Origin: Luteimicrobium xylanilyticum
Lineage (GTDB): Bacteria; Actinomycetota; Actinomycetes; Actinomycetales; Cellulomonadaceae
Direction of reading: 5' to 3'
NCBI RefSeq assembly: GCF_009429125.1
Contig: NZ_CP045529.1
Location: 868,001 to 932,000 of the forward strand
Length of the DNA stretch: 64,000 nt
Shown piece after piece: positions 35,131 to 42,556 of this stretch; position 1 is the stretch's first letter, and every line of letters starts with the position of its first letter. Under the pieces are notes generated by a model. That model was not told the DNA's origin and made no database searches. It was given only the letters and a program-made list of their open reading frames with translations. The position numbers were made by a program, and so were the translations under genes.

Positions 35131-36005
35131 TGTCGAAGCACCGTCGCCGTCGGCAGTTCACCTACCACGTCAACCCGCAGGCCGTCGAAGACGCGATGTG
35201 GCGGTGGGAAGAACCCGAGCCCGTCCGGTCGTGGCAGGAGGAGTGGGCCACCACCACGCTCCACGTCGTCGAGGTCGTCTGGGGCGACGCCGGCTGGCGC
35301 ATGTACCGGTACGACCCGCTGCGACGAGACGACCTGTGGGACTGGCTCCTCGTCGAGGCCCAGGACCTCGCGAGCCGCTACAAGCCGAAGCACTCGATGC
35401 CCGACCCCGAAGGCTACTGGGCCGCGTACCTACACAAGGCACTGATGAACCGATCCCGCTGGCACTACAGCAGCACCCTGCCCGGCGGGCGCAACGACGC
35501 CGCGAAGGCCGCCGCCCGCGACGACATGAAGGGATCCATCGAAGCCCTGCTCGAACGCGCCACACCCGGGCAGCAGCACCACATCCACGGCAGCGTCCAG
35601 CCCGCGTTCGGATGGCGACCCGTCGACCCCGAGCACTTCGTCCTCACCCTCGAGACCATCGAGGAACGTGGTCACGACCCAGTCCAGAAGGACCGCGACC
35701 TGTGCACCGAGCCCGGCTGCACGAAGCGCCGCACCACCAACGGCCTGTGCGGGATGCACTACCAGCGGTGGCGCCGCGACTGGAACACGACCACCTGCGA
35801 GGCCGACGGCTGCGACCGACCGGCCGTCCAGCGCAACCTGTGCACCAAGCACAACGAGATCCGCCGCGCCCAGGAAGCCGACCCCTGCACCGTCGAAGGG
35901 TGCGAAGGCCCCGGGGTACGCCGGGGCCTGTGCCCGAAGCACTACGCCCGCGAGCTCCGGGCCCGGAAGAACACCCCCACACCACCGGGGGGTGTCGCCG
36001 CATGA
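35130..36005 (+). CDS. phage protein with three C-x4-C-x9-C-x2-H zinc knuckles
   Basis: 291 residues, ATG overlapping the ATPase stop (TGATG). Residues 1-185 are helical and Trp-rich, without a recognised fold. The C-terminal third repeats a zinc knuckle three times: CTEPGC...NGLCGMHYQRW, CEADGC...RNLCTKHNEIR and CTVEGC...RGLCPKHYAREL. Such units occur singly in actinophage HNH-related proteins; three in a row suggest nucleic-acid binding. The HNH nuclease gene follows with a 4-nt overlap. Function inferred only. Confidence 0.7.
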   Translation: MSKHRRRRQFTYHVNPQAVEDAMWRWEEPEPVRSWQEEWATTTLHVVEVVWGDAGWRMYRYDPLRRDDLWDWLLVEAQDLASRYKPKHSMPDPEGYWAAYLHKALMNRSRWHYSSTLPGGRNDAAKAAARDDMKGSIEALLERATPGQQHHIHGSVQPAFGWRPVDPEHFVLTLETIEERGHDPVQKDRDLCTEPGCTKRRTTNGLCGMHYQRWRRDWNTTTCEADGCDRPAVQRNLCTKHNEIRRAQEADPCTVEGCEGPGVRRGLCPKHYARELRARKNTPTPPGGVAA

Positions 36006-36328
36006 CCCCCAGGTCCCCCCGGTACACCGGCCGCGTCGTGAAGAAGGCCCGCGACTACTGGGGCAGGAGGCTCCGGGCCTCCGGGGGACTCCCGTGCTAC
36101 CGGTGCCACCAGGTGGTCCTCATCTCCCAACGCTGGACCGTCGAACACATCGTCGAACGCGCACTCGGCGGATCCGTCGACGACCCAGCCAACCAGTGGG
36201 TCAGCCACGCGAGCTGCAACTACCGGGCCGGTGGACAGCTCGGGGCCGCCCGTACCAACGCCAAGCGCCGGAGCGTCGTCGAGCGCCGCGAGTCCGACAC
36301 CGAGCGACGCATCTGGGGCTGGCCGTGA
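36002..36328 (+). CDS. HNH endonuclease
   Basis: 108 residues, ATG overlapping the previous stop. CYRC at about 32-35 and CN in SHASCNYR make the zinc ribbon; VEHIVERALGGSVDDPANQ has the His and Asn of the H-N-H fold (metal His in VEH). HNH proteins encoded next to the large terminase are needed for cos-type packaging cuts in HK97-like phages, so this is the likely packaging nuclease partner. No small terminase gene was identified near it. Confidence 0.9.
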   Translation: MTPRSPRYTGRVVKKARDYWGRRLRASGGLPCYRCHQVVLISQRWTVEHIVERALGGSVDDPANQWVSHASCNYRAGGQLGAARTNAKRRSVVERRESDTERRIWGWP

Positions 36329-36406
36329 GCGCACCGCAGGCCCCGACGGCCCGCGTCTTGAAGCCGACCGACAACCCACGCACGGTGTCCGCTCACATTG
36401 TGTGTG

Positions 36407-36432
36407 CTGACACGAAGGCCGTCGCGTGTCAG
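36407..36432. promoter_or_regulatory. CTGACAC-N12-GTGTCAG site before the terminase
   Basis: Perfect 7-bp arms (36407-36413 and 36426-36432) with a 12-nt spacer beginning GAA. The same arms, spacer length and GAA start recur at 37882-37907. It lies 20 nt before the terminase GTG, between HNH and late genes. Confidence 0.65.
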
Positions 36433-36451
36433 ATACCGAGTGGAGGAGCCT

Positions 36452-37885
36452 GTGGCTGAGCCGCGCTACCTGAGCCCGATCCCGGACGGGACGGACCTGT
36501 TCGAGGCCGAAGCGGGCGCGAGGCTGCTGGGTCTGGACCTGACGCCGCAGGGTCGGAACATCGCGGGCGTGCTGGCCGCGCGGGACGACGCCGGCGGCGC
36601 CCTGTACGTGGAGTCGGTGCACCAGCTGCCGCGCCGGGCGACGAAGACGACGTCGATCTGGGCGACGATCCTGGGGCGGGCTGCGACGCGGGAGGGCTAC
36701 CGGTGCGTGACGACCGCGCAGTCGGGGTCGATCGCGTCGAGGATCCTGCTCGAGCACGCGGAGCGGATGCTGGCGAACGGGACCGCGATCGAGTCCCGGG
36801 ATCGCGGGAAGCGCGACGACCTGCCCGTCCTGTTCCGCAACGGCGGGCGCGAGCACCTGGACTTCCCGAACGGGTCGAGGATCTGGGTCGTGCCGCCGAA
36901 CGCGGGCGCGGTCCGCTCGGCGGCGTCGGACGACATCGTGATCGACGAGGGCGGGGAGTTCGAGGGGCAGAAGGGCTCGGACTTCCTGACGGGCGCCCGG
37001 CCGCTGATGGACACCCGCGGGCCGCTCGCGCAGCTGGTCGTCGCGGGCACTCCGGGCAAGGCGAGGTCGGGTCTGCTGTGGGACATGCTCGCCGAGGGGC
37101 GCGCCGGGCAGGTCGGGATCGTGGACTACTCGGGGCGCGACGACGACGACCCGGCGGACCGCGAGGTGTGGGCGCGCGTGCACCCGGGCCCCGACTCGGG
37201 GCTGACGCCGATGTCGGTGATCGAGCAGCGCTACCGGCAGTTCATCAAGCAGGGCGACGGCCTGACGGCGTTCGCGCGCGAGTACCTGTGCATCTGGCCG
37301 TCGGACGCGGCGACCGGGGCCCTGGATGTCGCCGCGTGGGCCGAGGCCGGCGTCGAGGGTCCGCCCATGCGGCCGGCCCGGTGGACGCTCGCGTTCGACT
37401 CGCCGAAGGACGCGAGCGTGACGTCGGTGGTGGCGGCGTGGCGCGACGACGACGGGCGCGCATGGTTCGAGGTCCTCGCGCACCGGCCGGGCATGTCGTG
37501 GGTCGCGAGGTTCGTGCACAAGGTCGCCCGCGAGTCGAAGGCCGAGGTCGTGTTCGACGAGATCGGCGGGAACGTCGCGACGGCCGCCGAGCTCCGCCGC
37601 CTGCGGCCCGTCGTGAAGACCAAGGCGATGTCGCTGCGTGACGTCGGGGGAGCGGCGCAGCTGCTGGCGACGGAGGTCAAGGACGAGCGCGTGGGGCACT
37701 ACGTCCAGACCGACCTCGACCTCGCGGTCGAGTCGGCGACGTGGCGGCCGGCGGGCCGGGACTCCCGCGCGTTCGGGATGCGGCCGGGCGGCTCGGCGGT
37801 CTCACCCGTCGTCGCGGCGTCGCTCGCGCTGTGGCAGTTCGACGCGTCGAAGCCGAAGGCGCGCCTCAAGCCTCGCGTTATCTGA
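36452..37885 (+). CDS. terL: phage terminase large subunit
   Basis: 477 residues from the GTG at 36452, 5 nt after GGAGG; a longer frame runs back into the operator. The ATPase part has an atypical Walker A (LPRRATKTTSIW near 62) and Walker B with catalytic Glu (IVIDEGGEF near 165). The nuclease part shows RWTLAFDSPKDASVTSV near 313 and VVFDEIGGN, with acidic metal ligands in the expected places. It packages element DNA into the prohead together with the portal. Late-gene cluster start; regulated by the CTGACAC site. Confidence 0.9.
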   Translation: MAEPRYLSPIPDGTDLFEAEAGARLLGLDLTPQGRNIAGVLAARDDAGGALYVESVHQLPRRATKTTSIWATILGRAATREGYRCVTTAQSGSIASRILLEHAERMLANGTAIESRDRGKRDDLPVLFRNGGREHLDFPNGSRIWVVPPNAGAVRSAASDDIVIDEGGEFEGQKGSDFLTGARPLMDTRGPLAQLVVAGTPGKARSGLLWDMLAEGRAGQVGIVDYSGRDDDDPADREVWARVHPGPDSGLTPMSVIEQRYRQFIKQGDGLTAFAREYLCIWPSDAATGALDVAAWAEAGVEGPPMRPARWTLAFDSPKDASVTSVVAAWRDDDGRAWFEVLAHRPGMSWVARFVHKVARESKAEVVFDEIGGNVATAAELRRLRPVVKTKAMSLRDVGGAAQLLATEVKDERVGHYVQTDLDLAVESATWRPAGRDSRAFGMRPGGSAVSPVVAASLALWQFDASKPKARLKPRVI

Positions 37886-37907
37886 CACGAACAGGGTAGA
37901 GTGTCAG
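37882..37907. promoter_or_regulatory. CTGACAC-N12-GTGTCAG site before the portal gene
   Basis: Second perfect copy (37882-37888 and 37901-37907), overlapping the terminase stop. A -10-like TAGAGT (37897-37902) overlaps the right arm, so a bound protein would control a promoter 27 nt before the portal start. Confidence 0.65.
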
Positions 37908-37933
37908 GAAAGATGCGACGTTGAGGGTGGTTC

Positions 37934-38986
37934 ATGGGCGTACGCCAGGCACTGCGGTTGATCCAGGGAGCGAATGCTCTCGCCGATTCCGCAGCGCCTG
38001 GCACGACGCCCGGCGCGCAGATCGCTTCCCCGTGGACGCCGTCGACGCTCTCGCCGAACGTGATCATCGGGGACGTGTTCGGGGTCGAGACGATCCCCCC
38101 GACGCGCCGGGAGGCCATGAGCATCCCCGCGGTCGTGCGGGCCCGGAACATCGTGTGCCTGCTCGGGCGCCAGCCGCTGCACACGTACAGGGACGCCGAC
38201 CAGGTCAAGGACCCGGCGTGGCTGTACCGGACCTCCACCTTCGTCCCGCCGCAGATGCGGATGATCGCGACGCTCGACGACCTGTTCTTCTACGGCTGGT
38301 CCCTGTGGGCGGTCGAGCGCGGCGCGGCCGGGCAGATCGTCGACGCGATGCACGTGCACGCCGACCGGTGGGACTTCGACGAGTTCGGGCGCGTGAGGGT
38401 CGGCGAGCAGCTCGCGGACCCCGAGCAGGTCATCCTCTTCCAGGGCCCGAACGAGGGCATCCTCCTCGCCGGCGCCCGGACGATCCGCGGCATCACGAAG
38501 CTCGAGGAGGCGTGGATCTCGCGGACCGCGGTCCCGATCCCCGTGATGATGGTCGAGCAGGACGACGACGTCGAGCTCGAGGCCGACGAGATCGACGAGC
38601 TCCTGCAGGGCTACGCCGACGCCCGGCGGTCGGCGAACGGGTCCGTGGTGTTCGTGCCGCACGGGCTGAAGCTCTCGGCGCTCGGGGACGCGGGCCTCGA
38701 CCTGCTCATCGCGGGCCGCAACGCCGCGGTCCTGGACATCGCCCGCCTGACCGGGCTGCCGGCGACGATCCTCGACGCCTCCCAGGTCTCGGCCTCGCTG
38801 ACCTACTCGAACACCCAGTACGCGCGCAGCGACCTGCAGGACCTGTCGCTCGCGTTGTGGCAGACCGCCATCGAGGCGCGCCTCTCTCAGGACGACGTGA
38901 CCCCGATGGGGACCAGGATCGCGTTCGACCGGATCAACCTCGTCACGGTCCCCGACACGGGCGTGAGCCCGGCAACGGAGGACTGA
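37934..38986 (+). CDS. phage portal protein (HK97-like, short)
   Basis: 350 residues, ATG start. RARNIVCLLGRQPLHTY and DDLFFYGWSLWAVERG near 110 are portal-type segments; LIAGRNAAVLDIARLTGLP and SLTYSNTQYARSDLQDLSL near 290 match the end of HK97 portal proteins. It forms the 12-subunit ring at the capsid vertex. At 350 residues it is shorter than the usual 400-450, fitting the compact element. The capsid gene starts 1 nt after its stop. Confidence 0.88.
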   Translation: MGVRQALRLIQGANALADSAAPGTTPGAQIASPWTPSTLSPNVIIGDVFGVETIPPTRREAMSIPAVVRARNIVCLLGRQPLHTYRDADQVKDPAWLYRTSTFVPPQMRMIATLDDLFFYGWSLWAVERGAAGQIVDAMHVHADRWDFDEFGRVRVGEQLADPEQVILFQGPNEGILLAGARTIRGITKLEEAWISRTAVPIPVMMVEQDDDVELEADEIDELLQGYADARRSANGSVVFVPHGLKLSALGDAGLDLLIAGRNAAVLDIARLTGLPATILDASQVSASLTYSNTQYARSDLQDLSLALWQTAIEARLSQDDVTPMGTRIAFDRINLVTVPDTGVSPATED

Positions 38987-38987
38987 C

Positions 38988-40490
38988 ATGCAGGTGGCTG
39001 GATCGCTGCTCACGGCGAACGTCGACGACCGCACGCTCACGTACCGGCTCCTGCCGTACGGGGAGCAGGGGCGCACGAACCTCGGGCGCGTGATCGCGTC
39101 GAAGGGCTCGGTGCAGGTCCCGGACGACGTCGCCGACGTGACGCTCAACCTCGAGCACGACTTCAAGCGCCCGGTCGGCCGGGCCACGGAGATCCACGAG
39201 GACGACCAGGGCCTGGTCGCGACGTTCCGTGTCGCGGCCACGACGGCCGGCAACGACCTGCTCGCCGAGGCTGCCGACGGGCTGCGGCCCGCGGTGTCGG
39301 TCGAGCTCGACAACCCCGTGATCCGCGGCGGGCACCTGAAGTCGGGGATGCTCACGGCCGCGGGCGCGGTGGTCCGTCCCGCGTTCCCGTCCGCGCAGCT
39401 GGTCGCGGAGGACGCCGGGGACGACATCGAAGACGAGCCGCAGGACACCGGGTCCGCGGACGAGGACGCCGAGGAGTCGGCGGAGAAGGAGGAACCCGTG
39501 GGCGACACGGAGACCATGGCCGCGGCGGCTCCCCAGGGCGCCGAGCTGGGCGGCAAGACGATGAAGGCCTCGGGGCCCGAGGTGAAGGACGCCGCGAGCC
39601 TGTTCGCGACCCTCGCCGCGGCGCACGGCACCGGCAACCGGCAGATGCTCGCCGCGCTGGACCAGGTGATCCAGGCCGACGCGATCTCCGCGCAGCAGCC
39701 CGCGTGGCTCGGCGAGATCTGGTCCGACCGCGCGTACCGCCAGCGCTACGTCCCGCTGTTCCGTCGGGCGCCACTGACCGCGCTCAAGGCGACCGGCTGG
39801 AAGTTCACCTCGGGCAAGACCCCGCAGGTCGATACCTGGACGGGCTTCCCGACCCAGCCGAACAGCAACGAGGTCAAGACCGAGGCGGTCACCGTGTCCG
39901 CGGCCCGCATCGCCGGCGCCGGGTCGCTCGACCGGGCGTTCGTCGACTTCTCGACCCCGGAGTTCTGGCAGGGCTACTACCGCGAGTGCAACAACGACTA
40001 CGCCCGCAAGGCGGACGCCGCCGCGCTCGCGCACATGCTCACGTCGGGCAACTACACCGACGTCGTCGCCGACGCCGTCCCGAGCGACGTCCCGGTCGCG
40101 CTCTCCTACATCGTGGACGGCGTCGCGGAGATCATCGACGTCGCGGTCCCCGATTTCGCGGTCGTCGGCAAGGACCTGTGGAAGGCGCTGGCCAAGACCC
40201 GCGAGCAGGACCGGCTGGCGTACCTGAACACGGTGCTCGGCCTCGACCCGGAGGAGGGGCGCCTCGAGCAGTTCGCGATCGTCCCGTCCGGCGACGCCGG
40301 GCTCGCGGGCAAGGTCCTCGTCGGAGCGTCCGAGGCGCACACGATGTGGCAGCTCGGCGGCGACGCCCCGACGCGCGTCGACACCGTGAACGTCTCCACG
40401 GGCGGCGTCGAGACGGGCGTGTTCGGCTACCACGCCGAGCTCACCGCGTCGGCCGACGCGTTCGTCCTCGTCGCGGCGTCCGGGGACTGA
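38988..40490 (+). CDS. fused prohead protease and HK97-type major capsid protein
   Basis: 500 residues in one open frame. Residues 1 to about 130 are a prohead protease: LPYGEQGRTNLGRV, the catalytic His in TLNLEHDFKRPVG near 55 and Ser in RPAVSVEL near 105. An acidic linker (140-175, DEDAEESAEKEE) follows, then a capsid part from about 190: QPAWLGEIWSDRAYRQRYVP, FTSGKTPQVDTWTGFPTQP and WQLGGDAPTRVDTVN. The two are separate genes in most HK97-like phages. Fusion implies self-release during maturation. An internal GTG or ATG start for a capsid-only form cannot be excluded. Confidence 0.9.
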   Translation: MQVAGSLLTANVDDRTLTYRLLPYGEQGRTNLGRVIASKGSVQVPDDVADVTLNLEHDFKRPVGRATEIHEDDQGLVATFRVAATTAGNDLLAEAADGLRPAVSVELDNPVIRGGHLKSGMLTAAGAVVRPAFPSAQLVAEDAGDDIEDEPQDTGSADEDAEESAEKEEPVGDTETMAAAAPQGAELGGKTMKASGPEVKDAASLFATLAAAHGTGNRQMLAALDQVIQADAISAQQPAWLGEIWSDRAYRQRYVPLFRRAPLTALKATGWKFTSGKTPQVDTWTGFPTQPNSNEVKTEAVTVSAARIAGAGSLDRAFVDFSTPEFWQGYYRECNNDYARKADAAALAHMLTSGNYTDVVADAVPSDVPVALSYIVDGVAEIIDVAVPDFAVVGKDLWKALAKTREQDRLAYLNTVLGLDPEEGRLEQFAIVPSGDAGLAGKVLVGASEAHTMWQLGGDAPTRVDTVNVSTGGVETGVFGYHAELTASADAFVLVAASGD

Positions 40491-40492
40491 CG

Positions 40493-40810
40493 ATGACCTG
40501 GGCAACCCCCGAGGACGCGCGCCGGTTCTGGGCCGACGCCGTCGACATGGAGGACGAGGACCTGACCATGCTCCTCGAGGCGGCGCACGACCAGTGCGCC
40601 GCCTACGCCCCGGCCATCGCCGACGACGCGACCGTGCCGGACTCCTGGGTCTACGCCGAGGTCTTGCAGGCGCGCGCCCTGTCCCGTTCCGGGGTCGCCG
40701 GCCGCGACGACCAGGTCGGGCCCGACGGGTACCAGGTCACCGTCTTCCCGATGGACTGGACCGTGAAGAAGCTCCTGCGACCCGACAAGGGGAGGTACCA
40801 GCTGCGATGA
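40493..40810 (+). CDS. head-tail connector protein
   Basis: 105 residues, ATG 2 nt after the capsid stop. TWATPEDARRFWADAVDMED and LEAAHDQCAAYAP followed by YAEVLQARALSRSG match the helical gp6-like adaptor that sits under the portal. The next gene overlaps by 4 nt. Function from fold pattern and position. Confidence 0.75.
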   Translation: MTWATPEDARRFWADAVDMEDEDLTMLLEAAHDQCAAYAPAIADDATVPDSWVYAEVLQARALSRSGVAGRDDQVGPDGYQVTVFPMDWTVKKLLRPDKGRYQLR

Positions 40811-41190
40811 CTGCGCGCACCCAGCTCGTCGACGACCTCAAGGTCGCGCTGCCGGGCAAGTACCGGGTGATCGGCTTCAACTCGGCGCTCGACACCGTGA
40901 AGGCGCCGACCGTCATGGTCTGGCAGTCGAAGATCGAGCGCCCCGAGCAGTTCGGCCTCCAAGGGCTGCTCGTCACCTTCGACCTGTGGGTCCTCGTCGG
41001 GCAGGAGAACACCGCCCGCGCCGACGAGGCCCTCGACGTCGCCCTGGACGACGTCATCGAATCCCTGCAGGGCATCACCTGGGTCGACTGGCAGGACGCC
41101 GAGCGTGGCGTCCTGTTCGAGACGTTCCAGGGCTGGAAGGTCACCGTGAACGCGGCGGCCACGATCACCACCACCGAGACGGAGAACTGA
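40807..41190 (+). CDS. tail terminator/minor tail-type protein
   Basis: 127 residues, ATG overlapping the previous stop. RTQLVDDLKVALPGKYRVIG, PTVMVWQSKIERPEQFG and TFDLWVLVGQENTARADEAL fit small tail-completion (terminator) proteins that cap the tail tube. The end TVNAAATITTTETEN is Thr-rich. Position just before the tail-tube gene agrees. Confidence 0.7.
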   Translation: MTARTQLVDDLKVALPGKYRVIGFNSALDTVKAPTVMVWQSKIERPEQFGLQGLLVTFDLWVLVGQENTARADEALDVALDDVIESLQGITWVDWQDAERGVLFETFQGWKVTVNAAATITTTETEN

Positions 41191-41192
41191 CC

Positions 41193-41609
41193 ATGGCCAC
41201 GACCGTCGTGCCGCTCACCACCCCCTACTCGCTCAAGAACGCGACCCTCGTCATCGAGGAGGACGACTTCACCCAGGCCGTCTCCGCGGTGATCTTCACC
41301 CCGTCCACGTCCACGTCCACGTGGCGCGGCATCGGCGGGAACATCCTCAAGGACCAGGCCATCGCCGAGTGGACCTGTCAGATCGACCTCGCGCAGGACC
41401 TCGCGGAGACCGGTCTGCTGCGCTACCTGCTCGACAACGAGGGCGCGTCGAAGGCCGCGGTCTTCACCCCGGTCGTCGAGGGTCCGACGGTCTCCGCGAC
41501 GCTGATCATCACGCCCGGGCAGATCGGCGGGACCGCCGACGGGAACACCGCCACGGCGTCCGTCCAGCTCGCGGTGACCGGCAAGCCGGCCTTCACCGAC
41601 CCGGCCTGA
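41193..41609 (+). CDS. major tail tube-like protein 1
   Basis: 138 residues, ATG at 41193 with GGAG 9 nt upstream. Beta-rich: YSLKNATLVIEEDDFTQAVS, AEWTCQIDLAQDLAETGLLR, VSATLIITPGQIGGTADGNT. The pattern is that of siphophage tail tube subunits. The next gene encodes a diverged copy with the same succession of strands, so the pair came from a duplication. Confidence 0.75.
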   Translation: MATTVVPLTTPYSLKNATLVIEEDDFTQAVSAVIFTPSTSTSTWRGIGGNILKDQAIAEWTCQIDLAQDLAETGLLRYLLDNEGASKAAVFTPVVEGPTVSATLIITPGQIGGTADGNTATASVQLAVTGKPAFTDPA

Positions 41610-41621
41610 GCGGGGTAGGCG

Positions 41622-42050
41622 GTGACCGCTATCCCGGTCACGCCCCTGTCGCTGCGGGACGCGACGTTCGTGGTCCTGGACGCCGGCGGGGAGCGTGACT
41701 ACTCCTCGTCGGTGTCCCAGGTCCTGTTCCAGCCGACCCCCACGTGGTTCCAGTCGCGGAGCCTCGAGCAGCGGGTCCCGGAGCAGATCCTCGGTCCCGT
41801 GGAGTGGACGCTCGCCCTGGAGTACCCGCAGGACTGGGCCGAGGCGACGTCCCTGTCGCTGTACCTGCTGCTGCACGCCGGGGAGCAGCGCGACGTCCTG
41901 TTCGTCCCCAGGACCACCGACCTGGTGCAGGTGGCCGCGAACGTGACCCTGGCGCCCGGGCCGATCGGCGGGCAGGCCGGCGTCCTGCTGACCGGGATCG
42001 CCGTCATGGGCGTGAACGACGTCCCCGTCGTGGAGGAGATCGAGCCGTGA
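41622..42050 (+). CDS. major tail tube-like protein 2 (paralogue)
   Basis: 142 residues, GTG start. Shares with the previous product a SLRDATFVVLD start, VEWTLALEYPQDWAEATSL in place of the AEWTCQIDLAQ segment, and VTLAPGPIGGQAG in place of ITPGQIGGTADG. It may form part of the tube or a tip-side ring. Two tube-like genes in so short an element are unusual. The stop overlaps the next GTG. Confidence 0.7.
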   Translation: MTAIPVTPLSLRDATFVVLDAGGERDYSSSVSQVLFQPTPTWFQSRSLEQRVPEQILGPVEWTLALEYPQDWAEATSLSLYLLLHAGEQRDVLFVPRTTDLVQVAANVTLAPGPIGGQAGVLLTGIAVMGVNDVPVVEEIEP

Positions 42051-42553
42051 TCTCCGTGAACGGGTCGCGCGAGCTGCAGGCCGCGGTCTTCGCGATGAAA
42101 GCCGCCGACCGCGAGCTGAAGTCCGACATCAACAAGGCCACCCGGGCGACCATGTCCCCGGTGTGGAAGTCGCTCGTCGAGCTCCACGCGACCTACCGCC
42201 GCGACACGGCCGTGATCGCGAAGGGTGCCCGGATCAACGCGGGCAACCCGCCCACGGCGGTCGCCGCGAAGTCGACGCGGGCCCTGCGCGGCGGGCTGAT
42301 CCCGTCCGAGTCGTGGCAGGCGATCGAGTTCGGCGGCAACCGGAACAAGGTCTCCACCTACACCCGCACCTCGCCGAAGGGGAAGCGGCACCGCGTGACG
42401 CGGCACACCGCCCGCGGCCTGCCGCCCCGGTACCGCAACGGGCGCGTCGCCTACCAGGCCGTCGGCGACATCGGCCCCAGGCTCGCGTCCCTGTGGGTCC
42501 AGCTCATCATCCGCAAGTACGCAGAGGCCGCCGAGAAGGCCGGGAAGGCATAG
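42047..42553 (+). CDS. HK97 gp10-like/minor tail protein
   Basis: 168 residues, GTG overlapping the previous stop. N-terminal helix (ELQAAVFAMKAADRELKSDI), then KGARINAGNPPTAVAAKS and a basic stretch (TSPKGKRHRVTRHTARGLPP). It recalls the HK97 gp10-type tail-completion proteins, but those usually precede the tube gene; here it follows both tube genes. The family call is tentative. Confidence 0.55.
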   Translation: MISVNGSRELQAAVFAMKAADRELKSDINKATRATMSPVWKSLVELHATYRRDTAVIAKGARINAGNPPTAVAAKSTRALRGGLIPSESWQAIEFGGNRNKVSTYTRTSPKGKRHRVTRHTARGLPPRYRNGRVAYQAVGDIGPRLASLWVQLIIRKYAEAAEKAGKA

Positions 42554-42556
42554 ACC

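Noticed and set aside
36407-37907. CTGACAC sites as LexA/SOS boxes
   Set aside because: The arms and 12-nt spacer do not match the actinobacterial SOS box (GAAC-N4-GTTC type).
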